A stretch of 6,479 bases of DNA from Bifidobacteriaceae bacterium (GTDB taxonomy: Bacteria; Actinomycetota; Actinomycetes; Actinomycetales; WQXJ01). The notes beneath the pieces were generated by a model that saw only the letters and a list, made by a program, of their open reading frames with translations, searched no databases and was not told the DNA's origin. Positions 1-6,381 of this stretch are shown here, in pieces. The position numbers and the translations under genes are program-made. The stretch lies in assembly GCA_031265345.1 (NCBI GenBank), contig JAISCU010000043.1, forward strand, positions 1-6,479, written 5' to 3'. Each line of letters starts with the position of its first letter. Positions within the stretch are counted from its first letter, which is position 1.

Positions 1-2
1 CG

Positions 3-1019
3 ACGGCGGGTGACGACCTGTCGCCGCGCACCCGAGTGCGCGACCTGGCCGACTATTGTCTGCGCACCGAGGTCGATCCTTCCGAACGCGCATACAACAC
101 CAAGACCCGCTACGCGCAGACCGTCAAGAACCAGATCAAGCCAGGGCTGGGCGGGCTGATGATCCGTGAGGCCACCACGGCCGTGCTCGACCGGTTCCTC
201 AAAGCCGCGCAGGTCAGGTATGGGGAAGAGACGGCGAGGGGATGCAAGACCGTGCTGTCCGGGATGTTCGGGATGGCGGCCCGCTTCGACCTGATTCCCG
301 CCAACCGAGTCCGGGAGGTCTCCCGCATCGCCGTGAAGAAACCCGAAGTCACAGCACTGACCACCGACCAGGTCCAACGCTTGCGCTCTCAACTCGCCCA
401 AGACGCTAAGGCCGTCCGCGGGGACCTGCCGGACGTGATCGGCGTCATGCTCGCCACCGGCTGTCGCGTCGGCGAAGCCATCGCCCTGCGCTGGCAGGAC
501 GTCGACCTGAAAGCAGGCACCGCGACCATCACCGGGAAGATCATCCGCAAGACCGGGCAGGGACTGTTCCGCGAGGACACCACCAAAGGCAAGAAGACCA
601 CCAGGCTCCAACTCCCCGACTGGGCTGTCGAAATGCTCAAAGCACGGACCGCCAGGAGACTCCCCGGTGGCGAGCACGGCCTGGTCTTCCCCACAGCAGA
701 CGCCGGGCCGCGCGAGGTCCGTACCATCGAGCACCAATGGATGGCGTTCCGCCTCCGGCACCCGGAATGGAAGGACGTGCCGACGCGTTACTTCCGCAAG
801 ACCGTGGGCACCACCACCGCCGAAGCCCTTGGGGAAGCCGCCGCGGCGGCCCAACTCGCCCACTCCGACCCGGCAGTCACCCGCCGCCACTACATCGCCA
901 CCCCCGACCAGGGGCCGGACGTGCGCGAAGCGCTCAAAGGATTCTCCATCCAAAGCGGTCAGTTTCCGGTCACCCCGAACCCACTAACACGGCATCGGCC
1001 ACCAGCGATAGGCCTCTGA
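3..1019 (+). CDS. Tyrosine recombinase (site-specific integrase), 5' end cut by the window
   Basis: Integrase that would catalyse recombination between an element's attP and a chromosomal attB, here probably the 3' end of a tRNA gene, given the tRNA fragment 12 bp downstream. The frame stays open to the left edge, and the upstream residues (DDLSPRTRVRDLADY) look like the linker into a SAM-like core-binding domain, so the true start lies outside; GTG 36 is only the first start codon seen. Numbering from GTG 36: core-binding domain about 1-95, catalytic domain about 105-305. Catalytic residues visible are R144 (TGCRVGEA), a lysine in the hairpin at 184-187, R254, H276 (LAHSDPAVT) and nucleophile Y286 (RRHYIA). 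The spacings R254-H276 (22) and H276-Y286 (10) are normal. Odd point: the box II histidine (HxxR) is Arg251 (RYFR). The family is clear; whether it is active is not. Confidence 0.93.
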   Translation, partial: TAGDDLSPRTRVRDLADYCLRTEVDPSERAYNTKTRYAQTVKNQIKPGLGGLMIREATTAVLDRFLKAAQVRYGEETARGCKTVLSGMFGMAARFDLIPANRVREVSRIAVKKPEVTALTTDQVQRLRSQLAQDAKAVRGDLPDVIGVMLATGCRVGEAIALRWQDVDLKAGTATITGKIIRKTGQGLFREDTTKGKKTTRLQLPDWAVEMLKARTARRLPGGEHGLVFPTADAGPREVRTIEHQWMAFRLRHPEWKDVPTRYFRKTVGTTTAEALGEAAAAAQLAHSDPAVTRRHYIATPDQGPDVREALKGFSIQSGQFPVTPNPLTRHRPPAIGL

Positions 1020-1030
1020 CCTGCGGTTTT

Positions 1031-1064
1031 GAGCCACCTAAGGGAATCGAACCCTTGACCTATT
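1031..1064 (-). other. tRNA 3'-end fragment, likely integrase attachment (att) core
   Basis: Read on the minus strand, this is the 3' end of a tRNA: T-stem AAGGG, loop TTCGATT, T-stem CCCTT, then AGGTGGC as the acceptor 3' strand and T as discriminator. The variable-loop-like AGGTC and part of the anticodon stem precede it. The AGGTGGC acceptor strand with U73 suggests a tRNA-Thr, but that identity is tentative. No tRNA 5' half exists: where a GCCACCT 5' acceptor strand should lie (about 1098-1104), the minus strand reads TCGCAAC. A partial tRNA immediately after an integrase gene is the standard signature of an att core. The exact core ends cannot be fixed without the partner site. Confidence 0.75.
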
Positions 1065-1625
1065 CTATTGAGCAGGCCGTTTTCGGCTAGTTCCGGACAG
1101 TTGCGAATCAATGCGATCTTCTGGGTTCACCAGGGGAATCGGCTGATTCCGTACTTCCGAGTGTAGCCGGTCGCTTCGGCTTGTGCGGGGTTGATTCCGA
1201 TGGCAATTTGATGGCCTTCCCTGGGTGCATGTGAGGTCGGACGGGTCAACCGGCGGCACTGGCGGCGACGACGGCGCGGCCGCCGAACGCGGGGGCAGCC
1301 ATCGGGGGCACTGTCTGTCGGCGCTGGCCGTGAGTCGATGCTGTCCGCGCTCCGCGACTCGCCGGGGTAGTCGGAGGTCTTGCGCGCTGCCGAGTCCCAC
1401 GATGTGGGCCCGGTGCGGTGCCTGTGTGCGTGGCCGCGGAGCCTTCCCCGGTTCGCGCTGCGCCGGTAGCTCTGCCTGGGCGGGGTCGCGCGCTTTCCGC
1501 GTGTCAATTGGCTCCGAGCCTCGTCCGATGCCGTCCCCTGCGAGGGCGTCCCGGCTTTGGGGCCGCCGCCATAGGCCGGCGCGTGACAAGACGCGGCGGC
1601 ACGGGACCAGAATAGGACGCAAGCC
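1065..1625. other. Gene-poor stretch between the att core and the small exported-protein gene
   Basis: No convincing gene. Open frames on both strands translate to Arg/Ser/Cys-rich sequence without domain character and look like chance frames of GC-rich DNA. Its left end is visibly less GC-rich (about 1060-1210). It holds a perfect 6-bp dyad (GGAATC 1135-1140, GATTCC 1145-1150), a further GATTCCG copy at 1193-1199, and GGGAATCG at 1134-1141 repeating the GGGAATCG inside the att core (1042-1049). These could be integrase arm-type or accessory protein sites, but seven-to-eight-base repeats are weak evidence. The promoter for the gene at 1626 should also lie here; I could not pick one out. Confidence 0.5.
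1135..1150. repeat. Short perfect inverted repeat GGAATC-N4-GATTCC
   Basis: GGAATC, spacer GGCT, then GATTCC: six base pairs with a four-base loop, about 70 bp right of the att core. GATTCCG recurs at 1193-1199. It could be a protein-binding dyad or an integrase arm site. It is too short to exclude chance. Confidence 0.3.
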
Positions 1626-2024
1626 ATGAGGCAAGACAGAAGCCAGCGGAGGCACGGGCAACCCGAGCACAACAGAGGCCGCGCGCGGCGACGATCGGGT
1701 CGTCGGTTGTGGACGGGTTTGGCGGTGGTGTGCCTGGCCGTCTCCGCGTTGTTCGGCGCGGGCGGGGCGGGTCCGGCGGCCCCGGATCACGGGCCGGGCT
1801 ATTGGGCGGACGGCACGTTCCTGGGGATCACCTACTTGGCGCCAACGGGTCTCCCGGTGTTTGCGGGGGGCCGATGGGTGCGGAATAGTGCTTCTGATCT
1901 GGGGAAACGCGCGTGTCAGGCCGGCGTTCCGGCACCGCTGGATGCCGATCCTGTTGGTTGTTATGTGCAGCTAATGTGCAACGTCCCGGTCGGTGCGCGG
2001 GGCGACGTCATCAGCCAGGGATGA
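1626..2024 (+). CDS. Small exported or membrane-anchored protein of unknown function
   Basis: I do not recognise a family in this 132-residue product. Residues 1-27 are very Arg-rich, 28-44 form a hydrophobic stretch (LWTGLAVVCLAVSALFG), and an Ala/Gly/Pro-rich segment follows with a possible signal-peptidase site near GPA-AP (about 49-52). This is a Sec-type signal peptide or a single N-terminal anchor. The remaining 80 residues are Gly/Pro-rich with three cysteines (97, 112, 118) that could pair outside the cell. Start ATG 1626 has AGGA at 1614-1617, eight bases upstream. Codons are G/C-biased through the middle and less so near the end, so the C-terminus may be degraded or truncated. The gene converges on the S8 protease gene and overlaps its 3' end by 14 bp (2011-2024). 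It could be host sequence unrelated to the operon. Being a real gene is likely but not certain. Confidence 0.45.
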   Translation: MRQDRSQRRHGQPEHNRGRARRRSGRRLWTGLAVVCLAVSALFGAGGAGPAAPDHGPGYWADGTFLGITYLAPTGLPVFAGGRWVRNSASDLGKRACQAGVPAPLDADPVGCYVQLMCNVPVGARGDVISQG

Positions 2025-4611
2025 CCACTGGTGTGGGTACCCGCAACTCGTTTGCGATTGGCGTGTACAGGTCGACGCCTTGTGCGCGGGTCGTCAGGGA
2101 GACCAGCAACGCGTAACGGACCGGCAGGTCCACGCGGTCCTTGCGGCCGTTGTTCTTCCACCAGCCTCCCACGGGGTAGACGGCGATCTGGTCGCACGGG
2201 GCCAGGTCCGCGCCGCACCCGTCCCAGACGTCCTGGTGGAGGGAGCCGGTGTTGCGCTGGGTCGGGCCGATCAGCCAACGGTCGTTGCCGCTCGGCGGCG
2301 CAGGCATGGCAGCCGCGTCCGGGTCGTGCCCGTCGTCCGTCTCTTCCTTGCGGGCGCTGTTGTTGACGCGGGCAATGAAGTGGGCCTCCGTCTCGAGCGG
2401 TGCTTTGAGTTCGAACCGGAGAGCGTGGGAGGCGTATGCGTAACGTCGCCGCCAGCCGCGGCGCGAGGGGTTCGGCTCGACGAAATATGACAGGGTGACC
2501 CGCAGCGAGACATCGCCCGCTCCGATGGCTTCGAGCACCCGCCGGGGCCAGGGCAGCCGGTGCAGCCGGAAATGCCGCATCTTGTGCTTGTCGCCCTCGA
2601 ACGCCGTGAAGGAGTCTTGGACGACCATCGTCACCGCCTGCCGCGAGGACCGCAGAACGGCGTCGGCGGTCGGCGCCCCCCAGCCGTAGCGGCGCACCAA
2701 CGCCAGGCGTCTGCCGAGCGCGCCGTTGAGCTTCTTGTCCTTAATCTGTTTGGCCATCGCCGGGGTCCACTCGGCCGAGTGGGTCAGCAGGCCGCGTATC
2801 GTCTCCGGCCAGTAGTCGGGATACGCGGCCCTGGCCAGGGCCGCCAGTCTGGCCGCTGCCGCGGTGGCTGCGCTCGTCGCGTTCGCGGACGCCACGTCGA
2901 GATCGCTGCCGTGGCCGGTGGTGCGCACCGACAAGGCCGGATGGGCCGGGTCGAGCAGTGTCCCGTCGGTCAGCACGTTGCCGCCCTCCATGCAGATGTC
3001 CGGCTTGATCGGCCAGCGCCGCGAGAACGGCACCGAGGTGCGCGAATGCGGCGACAGCTCCCCGGCGGACGCTACGGGCCGCCAGCCTTCGTAGGCGGGG
3101 TCGGTGGGCGGCCGGTCCATCTCGGTGCATGCCCCCACGGTCAGGGCGTTCCACGCCTGCGCCGGGTCGGCGACGCCTGTCGCGTCTGACAGGGCGACGG
3201 GGTCGAAGCGCTCCGCGCTGTCCGGGAGATCTGTGTTGCCCGCGGCGATCACGATCAGCCGGGCGGCGCGGGAGTCCGGCTTCCCGATGAGGCGGAGCTG
3301 GCTGCCGTCGCGGACCACGTCGGTCCCCGCGCACAGGGCGTCCACGGTCGCGGACCAGAGGGTCGGGTCGCCGGGCCTGTCCGGCTCGGCGGACACCGGC
3401 AGGCAGAACACCCGGCGGCGGGCCGAGGCGACCTCGGCGGTCGAGACGCCCTGCGAGGTGACCGTGCCGTAGTCGAGGGGGTCGTTAGGCCTTTCGCCGA
3501 GCTTGGCGCTGGGCATGATCCTGACCGACTCGAGCCGGTGCCCCAGTTCGACGTCGCCTGCGCTGAACAGGGCGTCGTCCAGGTTCCCGAACAGGGCGAT
3601 CCCCGCCATCTTGGTGCCGTGCCCGTCGAAGTCGAAACCCGACTCCCCGACCACGGTGTTGAGGTCCTCCTCAGCCAGGGAGCCGGCGAGGAGGACGTGG
3701 GTGCGGGCCACTCCGGTGTCGAGGTGGCACACGGCGGGCGCGTCACCGGCCGCCGGCTGGACCCGGGTCGCCAAGTCCTCGACCCATTCGGCCCGTTCCT
3801 CCGGGGTCAGATCTTCGACGGTGTCCACGAAGGTCGGATTGCGGATCTCCGCCAGGGGCAGGCTGGTGAACGGCAGGACCCGCATCGCCTCCCAGGCGGC
3901 TTCGACCCAGACCACGGTCCGGTCGCCGATCACCGTCGCCCGGTCCGCGGCGTGGAAGTCGAGCGATCTCAACAGGTCCAACGCGTCTTCGGGGTCCATC
4001 GCGCGGGTCAGCCACAGTTCGCGCCAGGCCCGTTGCGGCTCCGGCTCGCCCGCCGACTGCCACAGGTCCCGCAAGACGGTCGAGCGGATCGCCCCGATGT
4101 TGGCCACGAGAGCGCGGTTCGCGGGGTTCCCTGTCGGCGTCTCCCAGTTCTTGGGGTTCGACCCCTTCCGGGCAACGATCTTCGTCAGGTAGTCCTCGAA
4201 CAGTTTCAGGAAGCCCTTCCGGTACTTGTCCGACACCCATACGACGGCCGTTTCCGGCGTGGTCTCGGTGGCCGGCTGCGACGACATCAGCAGCCACTTC
4301 GGCAGCTTTGGGGTCTTGCGGTGTCTGGACCAGCGCTCTAACTGCTCCAGGTTGAGCGGGAAGGCCGCGGCTCCGGCCTCGAGGGTGATGAACGAGCCCA
4401 GCGCTTCGAGTTCGTATTCCGACGTGATCGAGTCGCGTTGCGTCCCTGTCTGGGCGAACGCCGACCGGGCCTGTCCCAGCAGCGCCTTGCCGTCCGCGCG
4501 CGAACCGACAGGCCGGATCTTCGGCTTACTCCTCCCCTCGCGGGCCAGGTCAGCGTTGTCGACGCGGCCCTCCATCTTGAGGTGCGGCAGGTCCCTCGGC
4601 GCGTCAGGCAA
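2011..4611 (-). CDS. ietS: IetS-like subtilisin-family (S8) serine protease
   Basis: Predicted cytoplasmic serine endopeptidase, 866 residues, with no signal peptide or membrane segment; the protease half of an IetAS-type pair. Three parts: an N-terminal region (1-285) of the kind found in ATPase-paired S8 proteases, opening with LPHLKMEGR; an S8 catalytic domain (about 290-620); and a C-terminal region (about 655-866), probably beta-rich. The catalytic triad is visible: Asp298 (CHLDTGV), His331 (DGHGTKMAG), Ser580 (NATSAAT), with oxyanion Asn459 (IAAGNTD). The usual GTS around the serine is ATS. Start: TTG 4611, which overlaps the ATPase stop as TTGCCTGA and has a weak SD (AAGG, nine bases upstream). 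It keeps the PHL segment in the protein; ATG 4575 would remove it and lacks an SD. Cotranscription and translational coupling with the ATPase are expected. In the IetAS family the pair limits plasmids and phages; the protease substrate here is unknown. Confidence 0.9.
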   Translation of the reverse strand: MPDAPRDLPHLKMEGRVDNADLAREGRSKPKIRPVGSRADGKALLGQARSAFAQTGTQRDSITSEYELEALGSFITLEAGAAAFPLNLEQLERWSRHRKTPKLPKWLLMSSQPATETTPETAVVWVSDKYRKGFLKLFEDYLTKIVARKGSNPKNWETPTGNPANRALVANIGAIRSTVLRDLWQSAGEPEPQRAWRELWLTRAMDPEDALDLLRSLDFHAADRATVIGDRTVVWVEAAWEAMRVLPFTSLPLAEIRNPTFVDTVEDLTPEERAEWVEDLATRVQPAAGDAPAVCHLDTGVARTHVLLAGSLAEEDLNTVVGESGFDFDGHGTKMAGIALFGNLDDALFSAGDVELGHRLESVRIMPSAKLGERPNDPLDYGTVTSQGVSTAEVASARRRVFCLPVSAEPDRPGDPTLWSATVDALCAGTDVVRDGSQLRLIGKPDSRAARLIVIAAGNTDLPDSAERFDPVALSDATGVADPAQAWNALTVGACTEMDRPPTDPAYEGWRPVASAGELSPHSRTSVPFSRRWPIKPDICMEGGNVLTDGTLLDPAHPALSVRTTGHGSDLDVASANATSAATAAAARLAALARAAYPDYWPETIRGLLTHSAEWTPAMAKQIKDKKLNGALGRRLALVRRYGWGAPTADAVLRSSRQAVTMVVQDSFTAFEGDKHKMRHFRLHRLPWPRRVLEAIGAGDVSLRVTLSYFVEPNPSRRGWRRRYAYASHALRFELKAPLETEAHFIARVNNSARKEETDDGHDPDAAAMPAPPSGNDRWLIGPTQRNTGSLHQDVWDGCGADLAPCDQIAVYPVGGWWKNNGRKDRVDLPVRYALLVSLTTRAQGVDLYTPIANELRVPTPVVIPG

Positions 4612-5572
4612 CGGCCGCCGCCTTGCGTTCTGTCAGCGCTGCTATCAGGTCGGCTGAGGAGACCTTCGCGTCCCCGCGCATCAGGGCGTCCTTCGCCGCC
4701 GCCTCGGCGGCTTTCACCAGGTCGGCGTGGCTCAGCCCGGAAGCCTCCTGCACGATGCTCGCCCACCTCACCCCGGACGCCAGCGTGCCGAGCCGCCCCC
4801 GGATCACGGGGCGCACCTCGCCGGGCCCCGGCAGCCGGTAGGTCAGCACCAGGTCGAAACGCCGGAACAGCGCCCTGTCCAGGATCGCCCGGTGGTTCGT
4901 GGCCGCTATCACCAGGCTCTCCGGGCTCGACTGCTCCAGGAACACCAAGAACGAGTTCAGGATGCGGCGCGCCTCGCCCACGTCGTTGCCCGCCCTGTCG
5001 GCGCCCAGTGCGTCGAACTCGTCGAACAGGTACACGCCGCGCCGCTCGGCCGCCGCGTCGAACACGAGCCGCAGCTTCCCGGCGGTCTCGCCCATGTACT
5101 TGCTCATCAGGGCGTCGAGGCGGACCGTGAACAGCGGCAGCGACAGTTCGTGGGCGAGGACCGACGCCGTCATGGTCTTGCCCGTCCCCGGCGGGCCTTC
5201 CAGCAGCAGCCGGTGGGCGGGCGTGAATCCGTGGTCCAGCAGGACGGCCCGCCGCCGCTGTTCCTCCAGCACCCGGCGAACCGACGCCGTCAAGTCGTCC
5301 GGCAGGACCAGGTCCCGCAGGCCCGCGTCCGGGTTGGAGGCGAACACCAGGTCTGAGACCTCGCCGCGGGGCTGCGCCAGGTGCGTGACCGACCCCGGCG
5401 GGAGCGCGCTGCGCGAGGCGTCGACCGCCTGTTGGATGCCGGCCGCCAACCGGTTGTGCCCCTGGCGCGCCTCTCTCGCGGCGGCCTGGAGGGCCACCGC
5501 GTAGAAGCCTTCGTCGTCGCCCGCGCTGTGGCTGCGGACCAACGCGGCCACATGCTCGGCCATGCCGGCCAT
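4604..5572 (-). CDS. ietA: IetA-like AAA+ ATPase
   Basis: AAA+ ATPase of 322 residues, promoter-proximal gene of the operon with the S8 protease. The N-terminal helical part (about 1-55; AALVRSHSAGDDEGF...AAREARQGHNRLA) resembles ATPases paired with S8 proteases. The ATPase core follows: Walker A GPPGTGKT (126-133, Lys132), pore-loop-like SKYMGE (157-162), Walker B YLFDEFD (181-187, Asp184/Glu185), sensor 1 Asn226 (AATNH), arginine fingers RRFD (237-240), and a lid helix at GLSHADLVKAA (279-289). No key residue is missing, so an ATP-hydrolysing ring is expected, acting as sensor, unfoldase or activator for the protease. Start: ATG 5572 has a perfect AGGAGG eight bases upstream (complement 5581-5586). 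The open frame runs further upstream to 6256, but that extension lies antisense to the HNH gene and is not coding. Its end overlaps the protease start by eight bases. Confidence 0.92.
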   Translation of the reverse strand: MAGMAEHVAALVRSHSAGDDEGFYAVALQAAAREARQGHNRLAAGIQQAVDASRSALPPGSVTHLAQPRGEVSDLVFASNPDAGLRDLVLPDDLTASVRRVLEEQRRRAVLLDHGFTPAHRLLLEGPPGTGKTMTASVLAHELSLPLFTVRLDALMSKYMGETAGKLRLVFDAAAERRGVYLFDEFDALGADRAGNDVGEARRILNSFLVFLEQSSPESLVIAATNHRAILDRALFRRFDLVLTYRLPGPGEVRPVIRGRLGTLASGVRWASIVQEASGLSHADLVKAAEAAAKDALMRGDAKVSSADLIAALTERKAAAVA

Positions 5573-5580
5573 CGCACTCA

Positions 5581-5586
5581 CCTCCT
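5581..5586 (-). promoter_or_regulatory. Strong Shine-Dalgarno of ietA
   Basis: Minus-strand AGGAGG followed by an eight-base spacer and ATG 5572. It decides the ietA start over the in-frame GTG three codons upstream, which would overlap this site, and over the much longer open frame. Confidence 0.8.
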
Positions 5587-5625
5587 GACATAGCTCAACC
5601 GTGGGCGGCTTCCCGTTCGCGTCTA

Positions 5626-5654
5626 AGCCTACGGATCTCAGGCCGCTGTGTCTG
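5626..5654 (-). promoter_or_regulatory. Candidate promoter of the ietAS operon
   Basis: On the minus strand, CAGACA (complement 5649-5654) and TAGGCT (complement 5626-5631) are separated by 17 bp. The -35 matches the GACA part of TTGACA and the -10 fits the actinobacterial TAnnnT pattern. Transcription would start near 5618, giving a leader of about 45 bases. Read by eye, with no expression evidence. Confidence 0.4.
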
Positions 5655-5672
5655 CGGGGTCGGCGTGGAAGT

Positions 5673-5693
5673 CGGCGACCGGCCCGGTCGCCG
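5673..5693. repeat. Perfect 21-bp dyad upstream of the ietA promoter
   Basis: Arms CGGCGACCGG (5673-5682) and CCGGTCGCCG (5684-5693) are perfectly complementary around a single central C. The near edge is 18 bp upstream of the candidate ietA -35. Operator for a dimeric regulator is the simplest idea. In GC-rich DNA a 10-bp arm is uncommon but could be chance. Confidence 0.5.
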
Positions 5694-5889
5694 GTCGTCG
5701 GAGCGGCGCGCCAGGGGCGCCTTGCTGTCGTCCGCGCCGGGCCGCGGCCGAGGGCCTCCCGCGGTCCGGCGCGAGCTGGCATGGACCGATCCTTGAGACA
5801 CGGGTGACCGACCGGCGGCTGGATGGGGGACGCTGGTGCTCCTCCGCGAGACGCCGCCAGGGGTCGGTCGCGTGGGCCGCACGGGCCTG

Positions 5890-5903
5890 TAGCGTGGGTT
5901 TGG
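5890..5903 (+). promoter_or_regulatory. Candidate leaderless promoter of the HNH gene
   Basis: TAGCGT (5890-5895) lies seven bases before GTG 5903. This is the spacing seen when a TAnnnT -10 element places transcription start at the start codon. No Shine-Dalgarno precedes GTG 5903, which fits leaderless translation, common in Actinobacteria. No clear -35 is seen. Confidence 0.4.
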
Positions 5904-6343
5904 TGACCGGCCTCCAAGAGATCCTGCCGGGCTCGACCGTGTTTCGCCCGCAGGTCGAGGCCTGGGAATTGGAGCAGGCGGCGCGGCTGCTCGGAGCGCT
6001 GCCGGTGCGGCCGGAAGGGGCGGCGCCGCGGGGCGCGTATTCGAGGGAGGCGCTGACGGCGGGCTGGTTGAAGTTCTCCGGGGTCCCGCTCGACATGAAG
6101 GACCACATATTCGCGCGGCACTTCTCGGACCTGTCCTACGACCCTGACGGGTTCACGGTCCGGCGGGCTGTCCTGGACCGCGACCCGTACACCGGCGAGC
6201 TGGTCGAGTTCACGCTCGCGGAGGACAGGTCGGACTGGCAGATAGAGATAGACCACGTCGTGTCGCTGAAGGACGCCTGGCTGTCAGGCGCCTGGCGGTG
6301 GAGCCCGAAGGGGCGCAACTGGACCAAGTTCTACAAGAACTAA
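5903..6343 (+). pseudogene. HNH endonuclease (DUF1524-type), C-terminally truncated
   Basis: Nuclease family seen: LEQAARLLGALPVR, YSREALTAGW (46-55), DPYTGELVEF (94-103), IDHVVSLKDAW (116-126), GAWRWSP and RNWTKFYKN (to 146), which follow the order of actinobacterial HNH proteins of the DUF1524 type. The His of IDHVV is the expected catalytic general base. Family members normally continue after this point with a segment like NDPxNL and further C-terminal metal/nuclease residues. Here a TAA stop follows the Asn, and no later frame before the edge restores it, so the HNH fold is incomplete and probably inactive. The break coincides with the start of a palindromic repeat region, pointing to an insertion. 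The segment between YSREALTAGW and DPYTG lacks the CDTRN-like motif usual there. Start GTG 5903 is chosen on the leaderless promoter and loss of coding character upstream; GTG 5894 is the alternative. No signal peptide is evident. Confidence 0.7.
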
Positions 6344-6360
6344 TGAGCAGCTGCTCATTA
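6341..6360. repeat. 20-bp perfect palindrome overlapping the HNH stop codon
   Basis: TAATGAGCAGCTGCTCATTA is its own reverse complement over all 20 bases. It provides the TAA that ends the truncated HNH frame. There is no following T-run, so it does not look like an intrinsic terminator. It consists of two head-to-head copies of the 11-bp motif sharing the central bases. Confidence 0.85.
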
Positions 6361-6381
6361 CCAATTCTATGAGCAGCGGGT

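Larger units (their letters stand above)
5573..5902. other. Divergent regulatory region between ietA and the HNH gene
   Basis: About 330 bp without a credible gene. Minus-strand frames here are Arg/Pro-rich and lack family features. It contains the ietA Shine-Dalgarno, a candidate ietA promoter (5626-5654), a perfect 21-bp dyad (5673-5693) just upstream of that promoter, and the candidate leaderless promoter of the HNH gene near its right end. The layout would let one regulator act on both genes. Confidence 0.55.

Noticed and set aside
1031..1104. A complete tRNA gene on the minus strand
   Set aside because: Only the T-arm and acceptor 3' strand fit; no matching 5' acceptor strand, D-arm or anticodon arm can be built from the adjoining sequence.
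1225..1629. 134-codon plus-strand frame ending in an ATGA overlap with the gene at 1626
   Set aside because: The overlap is suggestive of coupling, but the product is Arg/Ser/Cys-rich without structure and has no clear SD; most likely chance.
1065..1790. Minus-strand open frames of 181 and 241 codons
   Set aside because: Low-complexity Arg/Pro/Ser translations overlapping each other and the plus-strand gene; no motif or SD.
4338..5591. Long minus-strand open frame of 417 codons across the ATPase gene
   Set aside because: It is a +1 shadow of ietA and the start of ietS: Arg/Gly/Pro-rich, no domains, while the other frame carries every AAA+ motif.
5648..5902. N-terminal extension of the HNH protein back to ATG 5648
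   Set aside because: The extra 85 residues are Arg/Ala/Gly/Cys-rich with no family similarity and overlap the ietA promoter region; GTG 5903 has a better promoter context.
5573..6256. N-terminal extension of ietA from an upstream start at 6256
   Set aside because: It runs antisense through the HNH gene, lacks family character, and the perfect AGGAGG places the start at 5572.
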